This document shows, piece after piece, positions 45,021 to 59,400 of a stretch of 64,000 bases of DNA (its first letter is position 1; every line of letters begins with the position of its first letter). This DNA comes from Hygrophila difformis (taxonomy: Eukaryota > Streptophyta > Magnoliopsida > Lamiales > Acanthaceae). Below the pieces are notes generated by a model that was not told the origin of the DNA, ran no database searches, and saw only the letters and a program-made list of their open reading frames with translations. The position numbers and the translations under genes were made by a program. The DNA lies in contig JAOANR010000005.1 of the NCBI GenBank assembly GCA_030278955.1, forward strand, positions 6,485,785 to 6,549,784, given 5' to 3'.

Positions 45021-48000
45021 GTGCGCGCTGCGTGGCGCGCGCCACCAGCGAATTCTAGTATATATATATATGCCACTCTCCTAATGAATAGTAACTATTC
45101 CTATTCTATAAAATTACGATGTTGCCATCGCCTACTTTTGTTTTTGATTCTACCATCACTTCTTGCCTTTCTCTTTCCTGAAGCCCTAATTAGTGCAAAA
45201 GCGGGCGCCTCACAGTCACCACCGTTTCTCGGCCCAAAAGTCGCCCGCCGCGTCTCCGCTCAGGCCACCCGCACCACTGTCGGCTGCCGTGCACGGTACC
45301 CCCTCGTCCGCCGTACGTGCTGACACCTCACGGTACCACCTTGCACGCCGCCTGCGCGGGACTCCAGGTACTGCGCCACCGCCACCGCCACCGCCGCCTG
45401 AATTTGACCGCTGCTTTGTTTATTGATGGTTCAGTCGCGCAGAGAATGGAGGGTTGTACAAAGGGTCTGGGGTTAAATTTTAGGGTTTAGGGTTACTTCT
45501 CCATCTTCGCCTGCCTCCTGCGTCACCGGCCCTCCCTGCCATCGCCCGCCTCGTCAAACCCTAGCAGCGCCGTCCCCCTAGAATCACTGCCCTTTTCCAA
45601 ATTGCCTGTCGGATCGCTGCCCAGCCCTCATCACTCCATTGGTTGAAGATTTTTGTATTTTGGACCCGCAAATCACCTCACCACATTTGGTTATTAGGAT
45701 CTTTATAATTTTCTTCCCAAACCTTGTTGGGTGTTTGTGGTGTCTATATACAACTGTGTTATTTTTACAATTGCCACTATGAAATTCATATGATGTTTTC
45801 TGGTAGTGGTGAGTTGCGGAATCAAGGTTTTCTTTTTATAGTGCTTGTACTTTTTAGATTTTATATATGTTAAATCAAGTGTCACTGTATGTTATTTTTG
45901 GCATGTCTTCGGTCATTTAAAGCTGTTTTATGTTGTTTAGCTATGACCCTATAAGCGAAGAATCCTCAAACTTTGTGCTGATAGGCTGGTTACAGCTTTT
46001 TCGTTTTCTAATTGAAGCGACATTAGAGTATTTTAACAGCTGAAGCATATTAAGCATAAGATGTGGCTGAAAGTTATATCTGATGTGAACTTGTGAATTG
46101 GTTCCCTGGATCTCGTTGCCCCTCTCATTTTTCACATTTATCTTCAGTATTTGCCAAAAAAAGGCGGTACTCCCAAGAAGAATGAGATCGTGTTTATTGC
46201 TCCGACTGGTGAGGAGATTAGCAACCGTAAACAGCTGGAGCAGTACCTGAAAACTCATGAAGGAAACCCTCTACTATCAGAATTTGATTGGGGCACTGGT
46301 GAAACTCCCAGAAGATCAGCTAGAATCAGTGACGGTGCTACAGTGGAGTGAGAGAGGGAGAACGGGTCTGAAGAACAGAGAGTACGTGTGCGATTAAATC
46401 CAAGGGTTTGTGGTATTTGATAGGGATTTCGTCTTTGCCCAGATTATTTGACAAGGTATCATGGATTATTTGTGATTTATTTTGTGTGATTAAATTCAAG
46501 GGTTTATTATTTGTTAGGGGTTTCTGTTTGTGTGGTTTTCTTGTGTGTTGTTTGCTGTTGATTGGGCACTGCGGTCAGTTTGGTTCTGGTCGGGAAAAAA
46601 AGAGCTAATGAACTTCTTTTGGATCATATATTCATTATCGAACTTGTTATTGCCCTGTAATGCTTTTGTGGTAGAGATGACAAATGATTAATGAACTCGC
46701 TTATTGATAACTCTGTCAAATCTTTTTTGTTTCATTGTATTCAACTAAGTTGCATCAATTTTTAAGTTGGATTCGGTCATACAGTGTTTGCCGCAATATG
46801 CTTTTTGAGTGCTGTGATTTTTATGAATCCCTCCATATAATGCTATTGATTCTCATTACTCGAGATTCCATAACCTTTTGATTCTTGAAGGCCTTGCAAA
46901 GCTCGATGCTCTCAATCTAAATTGCTGCAAATGCATCACTAATACAGACATCAGGGCCCTTGCAGGTAAGCTGTGCTCTTTTTGCCGTTATCATTTGATG
47001 GAATTTATTTTTAGGTAGCAGCTTCAATACCATTTTAATTTATTATCTAACTTGAGATTGTACACGGACAATTATTCTTTAGTTGGCTTGAGCTTGAGAC
47101 TCTACATATAATTCAGTTGGCATCTAATTATTTCTGTGTACAATCTAATTTGTATCCGTCACTGTTGCAGGGCTTACAAGTTTGAAGTCATTACAAATTG
47201 CATCAAGTAAGGTCACGGATCATGGTGTTGCATTTTTAAAGGGTATTTCTAGCTCTCTGGTTACTAAAATTTTCAAATATGTTATGTTTTTATTTTTATT
47301 TTTATTGACAGGGTAACTGCTGTTGATGGTTACTACCAGATTGGGATTTATTCTGTAAGACCTATTGCTTATGGCGAAGAGGTCACCTTTGACTACAATT
47401 CTGTTACAGAGCTCAGGGCCGCATTAAATCACATGTATGTGTATATTTTTATGTAATCGTTAAATGTTGATTGCCTGCAGAGCAAGGAAGAGCATGAAGC
47501 TTCTGTTTGCTTGTGTGGGAGCCAGGTTTGCCGTGGTAGTTATCTAAATCTAACGGGTGAAGGGGCCTTTCTGAAGGTGTAGAATTTATTTCCCTACAAC
47601 ATTCTTTGCAGCAAGAACTTAATAATGCTTCATAATTTCTGTGTGTGTTCAGTCTGTCCTATTGCTTTATTCTCTGGTGCATAGAAATTATATTTTCTGC
47701 AGTATGTGTTGGTGTGAACAGATTTAGATCACTGGTATGTCTAAACAAAAATTCAGATTTGGTGCTTTGACAAAAAATTCGCTTTCACTGTGCAGCTTTA
47801 TTTTCTCATGTCATTAAATAATAGATGTATGAGTGCTATTTCTTTATAATCTTTGATCATTACTATAAATCATTTCTCCTTGTATATTCTTTATAATCTT
47901 TGATCATTACTATAAATCATTTCTCCTTGTATACAGTGGTGAAGTGGGGTTTATTGATCCATCCCAAATCAATGAAGACCTCCATGCTTCACCTTCCTCA

Positions 48001-49707
48001 AGGTATTGCTTACCCAGTTAATCTTTCTTTTATGTTTTTCCATTTTATTCGTTTTATTTATGTCTTTGCTTTATAGTCGAAGTTTTTAAAGGTCAATGAA
48101 AGATTTTGTCAAAAAATCATTTTAACTATATATTTTAAGTTGTTTCGTAAGCAGTTATTTTTTTTATCTTCTCCCTAAAAGATTAGGCCAAACAAAAGAA
48201 GGTGTGATCCTGTCCAGAAATATAGTGATCTTGCCTGAATTTTGAATCCAATCTCTTCTTCACCCCTTCCAAGATTAAACCATTCTCCTCTGTACAAATG
48301 AGGCTCTACTTTCTGGTTGCTTTGCTGGAGGCTTGGCTACATTTCTTCATTGCGCTATCACATGCGTAGCCAAAATTTTAATTTTTCGTATTATTCATCT
48401 CTCCTCTTTTGTATTTCCTCTCTTTAGAATGTTGGAGGGCAGTTGTGTTCCGTGTAACCATGTTTCATGTTCCAGTTCTGACTTCGAATCGAATAATTTC
48501 CAGCTAATATATATCGTCTTGTGGAAATATGTATGCCATTGTTCTACATATTATGTATGTTTCATAAATATTCTTCACTTTTGCCAATGAATTTCCTTAT
48601 AATCATATGACTTATAAACAGTTCTCTTTATTGCCTCTAGAAGGATAGGCTAGATCTGGTGAACTTTATATATGGACATTTTAAAATGTTGTAGCTCATT
48701 CAGTCGTGTTCCATTTTCCTCAGGGGGAGGAATGACTAGCATTGAACATACTCTAGGCAATATTAATGATACTTGTGTTCTCAAAGAAAGTGGGTTGTTT
48801 TTGTTGGCTCTGGACAATAGTCAAATACCTTTTTATTCTATCTTGGTTGTTTGTCTAAGAATCTCTATTACCCTTCAGAAAATTAAAAATTGTTTCCTTG
48901 TCCTTTCCTAATTTTTATTCCTTTTAGCCAAATTAGTATGGCTAATAATTAAACTTAGTATTATTGTTTTCAACTTTTCCTAGAATATTTTGTCCATATT
49001 TATAGAATATTATCATCACAATGTAAAGATAACCCAGAGGATGGGATCCCAAGGCAGTGGTGGTAGTAGTGTTGGTGTTGCAGTCTCAATCTAGGTGACA
49101 TGCAGAATAACTTGAGTTATTTCAGTTTGATTCTTGGTAATAAACTCATGAGATACACAATCAAAAGTTCCAGCTCACATTAAAGAAAAAGTTATCCACA
49201 TCAGCTACTTTCCTTAACAATAGCTAAGGTATGCTACATCTAAGTCTTTGAATTTGATTTGAATTATTTTAGAATTTGAGAAAATTTGAAGTAAGTTTAT
49301 GCTACATCTAAATCTTTGTAGGATTTCTTTTTGGCTGAGGTGCGCAATTATGCAAACATGTGTGCTGCTGGTGATGTATTAATGTTAACTATACAAAGTA
49401 GATTTTGAGCTTGGATTCTTGTGGTTTTGGAAATGCAGATTATCTTCCTCTGCTACCATTTGCTTCTATTCGCCTCCTTTTATTCTGTCTACATCAGGTT
49501 TGCCATCCAATATATTGCAATTGCTTTTTACAAAAGCCTACCTGCTCCGCATATTATTTCCAACCTTATTAGAGCAACACGATGTATTACTACAGTTGTA
49601 ACAATGTATCACATAAATACCAATCGTTATTTACCAAAGTATGATACACATCACCTATTTTTCCTCTACTGGCGAGCGCGGCGTACGCGCGCGACATAAG
49701 AGTTCTA

Positions 49708-49708
<1 letters not shown>

Positions 49709-49743
<35 letters not shown>

Positions 49744-50103
49744 AATACTAGTATATGAATAAATGTATAAATGTAAATAAATATAGATATTTCTTTCAAT
49801 TGATTATTTGGCTTGTGTTCTATTTAATGGACCCGTGTTCCACCGAACAGATACTACCAACCCATAATTCTCAACTGTGGGATTTTTTAATATTTTTATC
49901 ATGTTTTTGGATTTTTATAACACAAATTTAATAAAATAATAATATTTTTGTGTTTTTCAATACCAGCTTATTATTATTAAAAACTTGCATATATCTGTCA
50001 AATTCAACTGCTTTCTTATTTAAATAAGACCGGAATGCGATCAAATGCCCATGTTTAGACACAGAAATAGATTGAAAATAATGGTCAATTTTGGCCATTA
50101 TCA
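49709..50103 (-). mobile_element. 3' LTR, inner (U3-edge) part, second copy
   Basis: Equivalent of 8294-8680, between Helitron A and the internal region. It starts with a longer (AT)n run than the first copy. Confidence 0.95.
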
Positions 50104-52809
50104 ACATCCTCACATTTAATACTGATCGTCCCCGAGCAGTCAGAGTCAGTGTTCCTAAGAACATAGACTCTACATATTCAATCTATTTTCGTGGCTTCAA
50201 AAATTTCATTCTTTTTATATTGGGATAAGACAATCAAAAATTACAAGTATTAAATTCTCTTGATCGCAGTGTTTAATGAAATGATACTTCTCACTAAATC
50301 AGGCATACAATCAGTCAATATTGTTAATTCTTCATGAATATCATGTTTAGAATTAATCATTGATTTAATTCTAGACTTAAAGCAAGACATGATTATAAAT
50401 TAGAAATAAGGCCTCACATATAGTATAAGCGGAAATTTCATTCACTATCAAATTTGGGGTTTTATCATAATCGCTCATAATGAAATTTAATTAAATTGTC
50501 TCATATGCTTGCAATTGGACTAACGCGCCACCGGCTCATTTCTTCAAAGCGAGATCCCGAGGTCTTATTTAAGGGTTATAACGGGGCATACGGTTGTAAC
50601 ATTTGGTAAGGAAGGGAATTATTGGGCTAAGAAGTGGCAAGAATTAATATTATCATAACATGGCATTATTATTATTTAAAATTTATGATCATCATTATTT
50701 CTCTTTCTTTTGTTTTTCTTTTTCTATTGCATGGCATTAGACTATGTCTAATTTGCTTTGTCATTTGCAATTTATTTGTGTTTAATTGAATTCAACATTT
50801 TTCTTCTTTTTTCTTTTTCTTTTTCTTCTTCTTTTTTAAAATTGGATTTTTGAATACCGATTAATGAATTGATGATCATAGATTGTAATGCCTTGATAAA
50901 ATTCATTCATGCACACTTGGGTTTGAATTTTTTGATCTTTTCGTAAGGCTAGGAAAATATAGTGGGTTTCAAAAAAAATTAGGTTTAAAGGCTCAACTTG
51001 ATTAATCCTAAAGGGATAATATTTTTGGGTTTGGATTTCAAACGAAGACCAAAGTTTGGGTTTTTCTAGGTGCCTCGATCATATGCTCGATTTTTGGAAT
51101 ATGGCATGGTCTTGAATCGGTCCCAATCGCAAGTTTTAGTTTTCTTTAATTAAAATGATTTTCACACATCAAAGGAAAGAATGAGTAAAAGTGACTCATG
51201 GCTCAAATCTCGCATGGAGTGGTACATTCATGTCATACAATATTCTTAAATATAATCTTTGAAAAATTCTTACAATCTATTCAATTAAATTCTCAACATG
51301 AAAATTCATTACCCAACAAGATGATAATATCGTTAAATTTTTATAGCTCAAAATCTCAAAAATTCATATCATGCATGTCTTCAATTATATTATCCCAATT
51401 TAATAGTTTGAAAATTCAATCATTAACCAAAATCAAATATGCGAATTTATTTGACAGATTTATACACGATTTATGCTGGGTATATATATAAAAATAATAA
51501 AAGTAAGAAATAGCACTTTTTTTTTAAAAAAGATAAATATTTAAGTGAAGAATCAACATCCTCACATTTTGAGCCTTGCTCTAAATGTGAGTTAGTCAAT
51601 TCCTACTTAAACAAATTATTGAAATCAAAATAAAATAAAAGAGGAGGGAGGGAGGGGAAAAATATTTACACAAAAGATAAAAAAATATAATTCCGATAGC
51701 CTTTTTCGTCAAACCAATTAAGTGTTCGACAATTTTGGCTATGTGTGATCGTTTGGTTCATCGAACAAGGCTATTATTCGATGCCCAATGCTTAGAAAAA
51801 AAAAATTCTGATTTTCATCAAAATTGATCGATCACATTTGTTAGATTTTCTAAATAAAATTTAACCTACTTGCACAAATTAGGTTGGATTAATTCTGTTC
51901 TTATAAAAATTATTTCGGATCTTAAATTGCTTAAAATTCCAGGAATATTTTCTATTAATTACAGAATTGATCCAACCGGGAACCTGTTCTGAAGCTTTAA
52001 TTTTCATTTTGGCAGTTCCACAAATTCCTGCAAAGCAAACACAGAATAAGTTATCGGATTTTCTTAAAAATTATCAACATCCTCACATTTAGAGTCTTGG
52101 TACTCTAAATGTGAGTTAATTGATTAATACCCGAATTATTTAATAATATGCACAAGAGATATAAAATTATTTTGACTTGCAAAAATTTAGGTTGGATTAA
52201 TTCTGTGCTTGTGAAAATTATTCGGATTTTAAATTTATTTAAATTCCGGATATAGTCTTCGGTCAATTACAGAACTGATCCAACCGGAAAACTGTTTAGA
52301 TGCTCAGTCGGAACTGGGGCAATGGCAAGTGGGATGGTGGCCGTGGCTTGTCCGATGGTGATGAGCAAATGGTAGTCCGGAGGTGGTGGAGATGACAAGC
52401 ACGTGAGTCTCACGTGTTTTACAATTTACAATTGCCAATTAGTGTAGTTCCACTACTACACTTCTCTCCATTTTTCTTTGATTTTTCGTATAATTAACCT
52501 AGATTTTGCAATTGGAGAAGTGTAATTAAACGAAAAATCAAATTAGTGTAGCCCCAATGCTACACTTCCACATTTAACTCCTTACACCAATTTTGGTGGC
52601 TCCATGATTCATGCAAGAAAACATACCCAAATTATTAGGTTTTCCCCTCAAATCAACATCCTCACATTTAGAGTCTTAGTACTCTAAATGTTTAATTGAT
52701 TTGAGGGTACTTCTCTGTTCTGAAATGAATACACTAAACTAACTATGAGTAATCAGGAGTGTAATTCTCTTAATAAAAGGACGCTGCATCCTCCCCGGCA
52801 ACGGCGCCA
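50104..52809 (-). mobile_element. Internal region of the LTR retrotransposon, second copy
   Basis: Equivalent of 8681-11389, including the PPT at 50104-50117 and the tRNA-Asp PBS at 52792-52809. Nearly identical, with no coding capacity. Confidence 0.95.
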
Positions 52810-55654
52810 TGAAACTTTTGACAAATTTCCTACACGAGTATTTTTAAGAAAATAGTAATGATTAATATTCAATGAAACCAATTTATGATGATGGAGTTGG
52901 GATTAGGGATATATTTATAGGTTGTCACGTTTTTATTTACTCGTGTTAAGAAACTGTGCCCCGAAAGCGCACGGAGTCAAAAATTGCAGTATTTATAGTA
53001 AGTACCGGATCGTTCACTGGAGGATGTGCGATAGAAGCAGGGCCCACGTCATTTTATAAAATTTTCCACTCGGTTACTCGATTCGAGTTTGTGTTTTACC
53101 TATCAACTAATTGACATAATTTAATTCTAAGCTATGAAAGCAATAAAATAAAGCAGATAAAATTATTCTAGAAAGCGAATTAAATTTAATCTAAGAAAGC
53201 AATAAAATTATTCTAAGAAAGCGGTTAAAATTATTCTAAGAAAGCATATTTAAAATGAGACAGAAGGGACATGAAGAAAATAATAAAAATTGGACAAGAT
53301 TCAGATGAAACACAATTAAACTTTCATTTTGTTACACATATCTTAGCTTGGGATAATCCTTTTAGTTAGCTAACTCTCATGCTCCTATACTATGTTCCCT
53401 TTAACAGACAGGTACTTACAGTAGAGGTTTACATGCTCTTAAGACAACAAAATCTAAGATACCACAAACTCGTAACTTCCCTTGCAATGCCTTGCAGGAG
53501 TATGTTAGTCATCTGTGGTGGACAAGCAACACCTGACAAATCATTAGTTGAAGTGTCAAGTACTGCTATCATTTCCCCAGGTCACGCCCAAAGATTCTAA
53601 TTAAGCCCTGAATTATTCCATAAATCCCATTCCTAGTAGCAGTTATAAGTTCTCTCAATACATCCGAGTGACCTCTATAAAATCATTTAAAAGAAAGCGG
53701 TAAAGAAAGCATGTAAAATCCTATCACTCGGGGGTTTTAAAAGCATCATACTTGTAGTAAATGAGAGCCCCCAGTCTTAATGACCGGACGCAGATCAAGA
53801 ATTCCCGGGCATCAGTAAACCGCTCGCAGTGTTTACCTACTCCCGGGTGGTTATGAGATACAAACTAATGAAACAAACTAATAAATTAGTTTCTTCCAGA
53901 TGCACTCACTCAGAACTCAAAAATAGGCTCTGGCAGAGGAGGATAACAGTTGAAAGAATACTCAACCCTATCTTAGAAAATAACCAAGGCCCACATGTTG
54001 TTCTTCTAGTATTATCTATCACACCATATCTGAATCCAAGTGGACTCTGATTCAGTGCAATATTTAATATAAGATTTCCAACATACAACAATTTTGAAAA
54101 ATAATTGTTGTTTGAAAATCATTCCCTAAACATGTACTAGACTCTCAATTAAAACACAGATCCTTTCAGTCTAGGTGAGACCTAATCGCTGACTCTGCTT
54201 CTAATTTCCCAAAATCAACCCCCAGTCGGATGTGAATTAGTCATAACTAAGGAATTTATCCCTTACTAAGATCCGGATTTTATAAATGAATTTTTGTTGG
54301 AAATTTATTATGAGACATCTGATTTAAATCAAGACTTCTATGTCCAAGGGAAGGATTCCAAAATAATTAGACCACAATATTTACATAATATTATCATGCA
54401 TAAATTTATAAGGAAGTGTAAAATTAAGTTAACCCAAAATATCATGCGGGTTTAGACAGAAGTGAAACACAGAGATGAAATAGCCGGAGATGAGAAGAAT
54501 TTATTTTTGGCTAAAAAGATGGCAAAACGATTGGGTGGACTGCAAACATCTGCTGTCCAATTTCTCTCTCATTTGGGTGGAATGATTTTAGACAGTAAAC
54601 TGATCAAAATGACAGTGGTCGCTGTCATTCAGACCATTCACTTGAGACCACATTGCTATGTGTCCAAGAAGTTCTCAGATTTTTTTGTGTTTTGTGAGCA
54701 TCCCAACAGCACATGGGTACTGTTCAAAAATGGGAGCTTGCGGCGATGGAGAGGACGGCGGGAGCAGTGGCTGTCCGTCAGAGCAGCGGCGGTAGGAGGT
54801 TGCGGTGGCCAGATCTGGACGACGGAGGTGGTGGCGGACTGGAGGTCGCCGGAGGTGGGTGCTCGGCTGGAGAAGGTGGATGTGTCGCCGGGATGACCGG
54901 AGGCGTCGGGAACTGTTGGGGCTGTGGGCGGTTGGAAATGGAGATTTGGAACAGCGAGGTGTTGGCAATTGCGAAGGGTGGCTGGATTTGATTTCTCCGG
55001 CGATAAAAGGAGGGTTTTTCTATCGCCGGAAAAGATGGGGACTATGGCCGGAAATGTTGGTGGTGACGATGGGTGGCTGAAACAGTGGCGGGGTTCGCCG
55101 GAGATGGAGGTTCGAAGTTGGTGATGATCGGAATTTGATGTTGCTGTTCATGCGTCCAATTTGTAATTGTAAAATTGGGGAAGATGAACTTGTGGGTCCC
55201 GCCTGAAATTAAGACTTGATCAATTTCTTCTTTTTCGTTTCATTCATTCTTTCTTTTCTTCTTCTTATATATATATATATATATAAATAAAATAAATACT
55301 AGTATATAAATAAATGTATAAATGTAAATAAGTATAGATATTTCTTCCAATTGATTATTTGGCTTGTGTTCTATTTAATGAACCCGTGTTCCACCGAACA
55401 GATACCACCAACCCATAATTCTCAAATGTGGGATTTTTAATATTTTTATCATGTTTTTGGATTTTTATAACACAAATTTAATAAAAATAATAATATTTTT
55501 GTGTTTTTCAATACCAGCTTATTATTATTAAAAACTTGCATATATCTGTCAAATTCAACTGCTTTCTTATTTAAATAAGACCGGAATGCGATCAAATGTC
55601 CATGTTTAGACACGGAAATAGATTGAAAATAATGGTCAATTTTGGCCATTATCA
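52810..55654 (-). mobile_element. 5' LTR, second copy
   Basis: Equivalent of 11390-14232, with the same internal deletion of the palindrome array. The deletion therefore predates separation of the two copies. Confidence 0.95.
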
Positions 55655-56402
55655 ATAGCGGATGTGTTAAAATCAAAAACCCTCGGTGCTTGTAATCATG
55701 GAGCCAAGGGGTCCTTTTGATGTTGTTCGGGCTTTTTTCTACCGATTGGATTATGATGTTCTCCAAATTGTGGAGTGTGTAGGACAAGATGGTGGGCTAT
55801 TGATATTAGCTCGCGTAGGTATTCCCTATACATTTACCACTGTTTCAGTATATACTAGGAGGTTACTCTCCGAGTTCACCATGGCGCTCATTCATGGTGC
55901 TTTTCGGCTATTTATGCGAGCCCGAGGCCAAGGGAAATGGAGGATGTTTAGAGGGATATGTGTGAAACGGTTAATCTTATTCAATGTCTTTGGCTTGCAA
56001 TTGGGGATTGGAATGAGGTTCTTTCCATCAGGAAGCTGTCGGCATGGGTGTTCATACCCGACAGTGCGAGTTTTTTTTAGCAATATACTTAGTGATTGTG
56101 GCTTGAGCACCCTTTATACTATATGAGATGCATTTACTTGGCAACGAAACACGCAAGGAGGGCCGCTAGCGATGAAACGTTTGGATCGGGCTGTAGCTAA
56201 TCCGGAGTGACTAGCCTGGTTTCCACTTGGTTTTGTTGAAGTGCTCCCTCGTCGAGCGTTCGATCATAATGGACTATTTCTTTGATGTTCGGATGGGAAT
56301 CGTAGGCCTGTGAATAAACCTTTTCAATGGGAATATGCATGGTCTTCTCATCCGCGCTCTATATGCCGGTTGTGGACATTGCTTGGCATCTTGCTGGGGC
56401 TT
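55655..56402 (+). mobile_element. LINE part 1 (endonuclease), second copy
   Basis: Equivalent of 14233-14979. One extra T in the run near 56075 changes the local frame relative to the first copy. Confidence 0.93.
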
Positions 56403-59400
56403 TGAAACTTTTGACAATTTCGTCACACGAGTATTTTCTAAAATATCCCAGGTTAAATTTATTAAATGAGAAGAGTTATAATTCACAGGAAAGGGTTGAA
56501 GGATATATTCCACTTTTTATTACTCATGTGGGAAACTTTGATTTCAAACGGCGCAATGATCCTTCCTGGCATGAAACTTTTGACAATTTTCGCGGTGTAG
56601 CCGGGATAGATGGTTTAATCTTGACCTTCAGTCTGTCACACTGAAGGTCCCCGGCCGTAGACATCATGAAATTTATCATAATTTCGCGTCATGAAGATCC
56701 TCTGCCATGAAACTTTTAACACATTTCCCATTATATGAGCATTTTCTGAAAAACAATAATCCTGGTTTTCAATTTTATTTAACGAAACCAATTTATGATG
56801 GCGGAATTGTGATTAGGGATATATTTATAGGTTGTCACGTTTTTATTACTCGTGTTTAAGAAACTGTGGCCCGAAAGCGCACGGTGTCAAAAATTGCAGT
56901 AATTTATAGTAAGACCGGATCGTTCACTGGAGGATGTGCGATAGAAGCAGGGCCCACGTCGTTTACTAAGATTTTCCACTCGGTTACTAAATTCAAGTGT
57001 GTGTTTGACTATCAACTACTTGACAGAATTTAAATCTAAACTATGAAAGCGATTAAATAAAGCAGATAAAACTATTCTAGAAAGCGAATTAAATTTAATC
57101 TAAGTAAGCGATAAAATTATTCTAAGAATGCGGTTAAATTTATTCTAAGAAAGCATATGTAAAATGAGACAGAAGGGACAGGAAGAGAATAATAGAAGTT
57201 GGACAAGATTCAGATGAAACACAATTAGACTTCCATTTTATTACACAGATCTTTGCTTGGGATAATTCATTCAGTTAGCTAATTCTCATGCTCTCTATAC
57301 CATGTTCCCTTTAACAGACAGGTACTTACAGTAAGAGTTTACATGCTCTTAAGAAAATAAATTCTAAGATATCACAGACGCATAACTCCTCTTGCAATGC
57401 CTTGCAAGAGTATGTTAGCCATCTGTGGTGGACAAGCAACACCTGACAAATCATTTATTGAAGTGTCAAGTACCGTTATCATTCCCCCATGTCACGCCCA
57501 AAGATTCTAATCAAGCCATGAACTATCCCTTAACTCTCAGTCCTAGTAGCAGTTACACAACTCTCAATACAACCGAGTGACCTCTGACAAAAGCATTTAA
57601 AAGAAAGCAGTAAAGAAAGCGGTAAGGAAAGCATTTAAAATCCTATCACTCGGGGGTTTTTGAAAGTCTGACCCTGGTAGTAAAAGAAAGCCCCCAGTCA
57701 GAATGACTGGGTGTGGATCAAGAATTCCCTATTCTCAGTGAACCGCTCGCAGTGTTCACTTCCCGTCGGGTGGTTATGAGATACAAACTAATGAAACGAA
57801 CTAATAGATTAGTTCGTTCCGGATGCACTCACTCAGGACTCAAAAATAGGCTTTGGCAGGAGAGGATAGCAGTTGAAAGTAACTCAACCCTACCTTAGAA
57901 AATAACCAAGGCCCACATGTTGTTCTTCTAGTATTATTTATTACACCTCATCTGAATCCAAGTGGACCCCGAGTCAGTGCAATATTTAATAAAAGATTTC
58001 CAACATATAGCAATTTTAGAAAATAATTGATTTGAAAATCATTCCCTAAACAAGTACTAGACTCTCAATAAGAATACAGACCATTTCAGTCTAGGTGAGA
58101 CCTAATCACTGACTCTGCTTCTAATTTCCCAAAATCAACCCCCAGTCGGATATAAATTAGTCATAACTGTGGAATTTATCCCTTACTCAGATCCGGATTT
58201 TATAAATGAATTTTTGTTGGAAATTTATTGTGAGACATCTGATTTAAATCAAGACTTCTATGTCCAAGGGAAGGATCCCAAAATAATGTGACCACAATAG
58301 TTACATAATATTATCATGCATAAATTTATAGAGAGGTGTAAAATTAAATAACCCAAAATATAAGGTGGGTTTAGACAGAATGTGAAACACAGAGATGAAA
58401 TAGCCGGAGATGAGAAGAATTTATTCTGGCTAAAAATATGACAAAAATAGTCAGGATAATCCGGACTGCAAACATCTGCTATCCGGGTCCTGACTATTCC
58501 AGGTGGGATGATTTTAGACAGCAGAAGGTCTTAATAACAGTGATCGCTGTCATCAAGACTCATACTATCTGTGAAATGAGAGAAAAACCCACATGTTTTC
58601 TTACTGTAGTACTATTCAAACAATGTTGATCGACACCGTTTGATGATATTACAGCTCGAAATTCAGGTTTGAAATTAAGATAAAGAAAAATAAACTGTAT
58701 CCGGATAGGAGTCAACTGAGCAGCTATTATAATCCCGGATGGATGAACCGCCAAGGCTTCCACCGACCACTATCCAGACCATGCAAAATAACATCTAGTT
58801 ATTAATATACAGACCACAAGCTAGTTTATCCGTGTGGGAATACCCGCCAACATTAGTCTGTTATATCTCTTACTAGCTGTTTCACACAACACGGGTAAAG
58901 ACAAAATAAATGAAAGCAAATATTTTTGGGCCTTCTTGTATGAGAGACATTGGTTTCTCATGCAAGGGTATGGAATTAAATCCATAATTACTCTTCATGT
59001 CTAAATAATCACTCATTCCATAATTAATTAATTAATTACAGTCCGGATTATATACTTAGATCATTAGAGTTTAATTTTTGTAGAAAATTCTTTTAATGGA
59101 ATTGAACAAAATTCTTTATACCACATTAATCATGGGTTGAGATCATTGGATTTCAACCTTAAAATGTTGGCATAAAGGTCCAATCACTTAAGTGAGAAAA
59201 ATGGAGAATTGGAAAATTTGGCAAGAAAATGCCAATTACGACGCTATACAGATATTACGGCGCTATCCAAGGATAGCGCCGTGATGATAGCGTCGTAGGG
59301 AGAATTTTTAGAAGTGTTGATAAAATTGGAGGGTACGGCGCTATACACTAAATGACGACGCTATCCTAGGATAGCGTCGTAGGTATAGCGTCGCAAGTGA

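Larger units (their letters stand above)
40946..45058 (+). mobile_element. Helitron B: second, younger Helitron present only in this copy
   Basis: It begins TCTAATATAT at 40946 after A and ends CTAG at 45055-45058 before T, with a GC-rich hairpin (GCGCGC-TGCGTG-GCGCGC, 45023-45040) about 14 bp before the end. The homologous site in the first copy is an uninterrupted (AT)n run, giving a clean empty site. Its 5' tip is identical to that of Helitron A (TCTAATATAT), so the two probably share a family. It carries a multi-exon cystathionine beta-lyase fragment and no helicase. 41000-41800 (GC-rich, exon-like) and 44030-44510 are also non-TE-like but unidentified. Confidence 0.85.
40923..49708 (+). 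mobile_element. Helitron A, second copy, split by Helitron B and shortened by 577 bp
   Basis: 5' end TC at 40923, 3' end CTAG at 49705-49708. Captured fragments: MBD 46148-46351 (correct frame YLPKKGGT from the acceptor), LRR 46891-46965 and 47171-47242, ATXR3-like 47312-47411 and 47481-47576, unidentified exon 47937-48002. The segment equivalent to 6847-7423 is missing at 48838/48839, with no target duplication, so it is more likely a deletion here than an insertion in the other copy. Helitron B sits in its AT-rich 5' tip. Confidence 0.85.
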
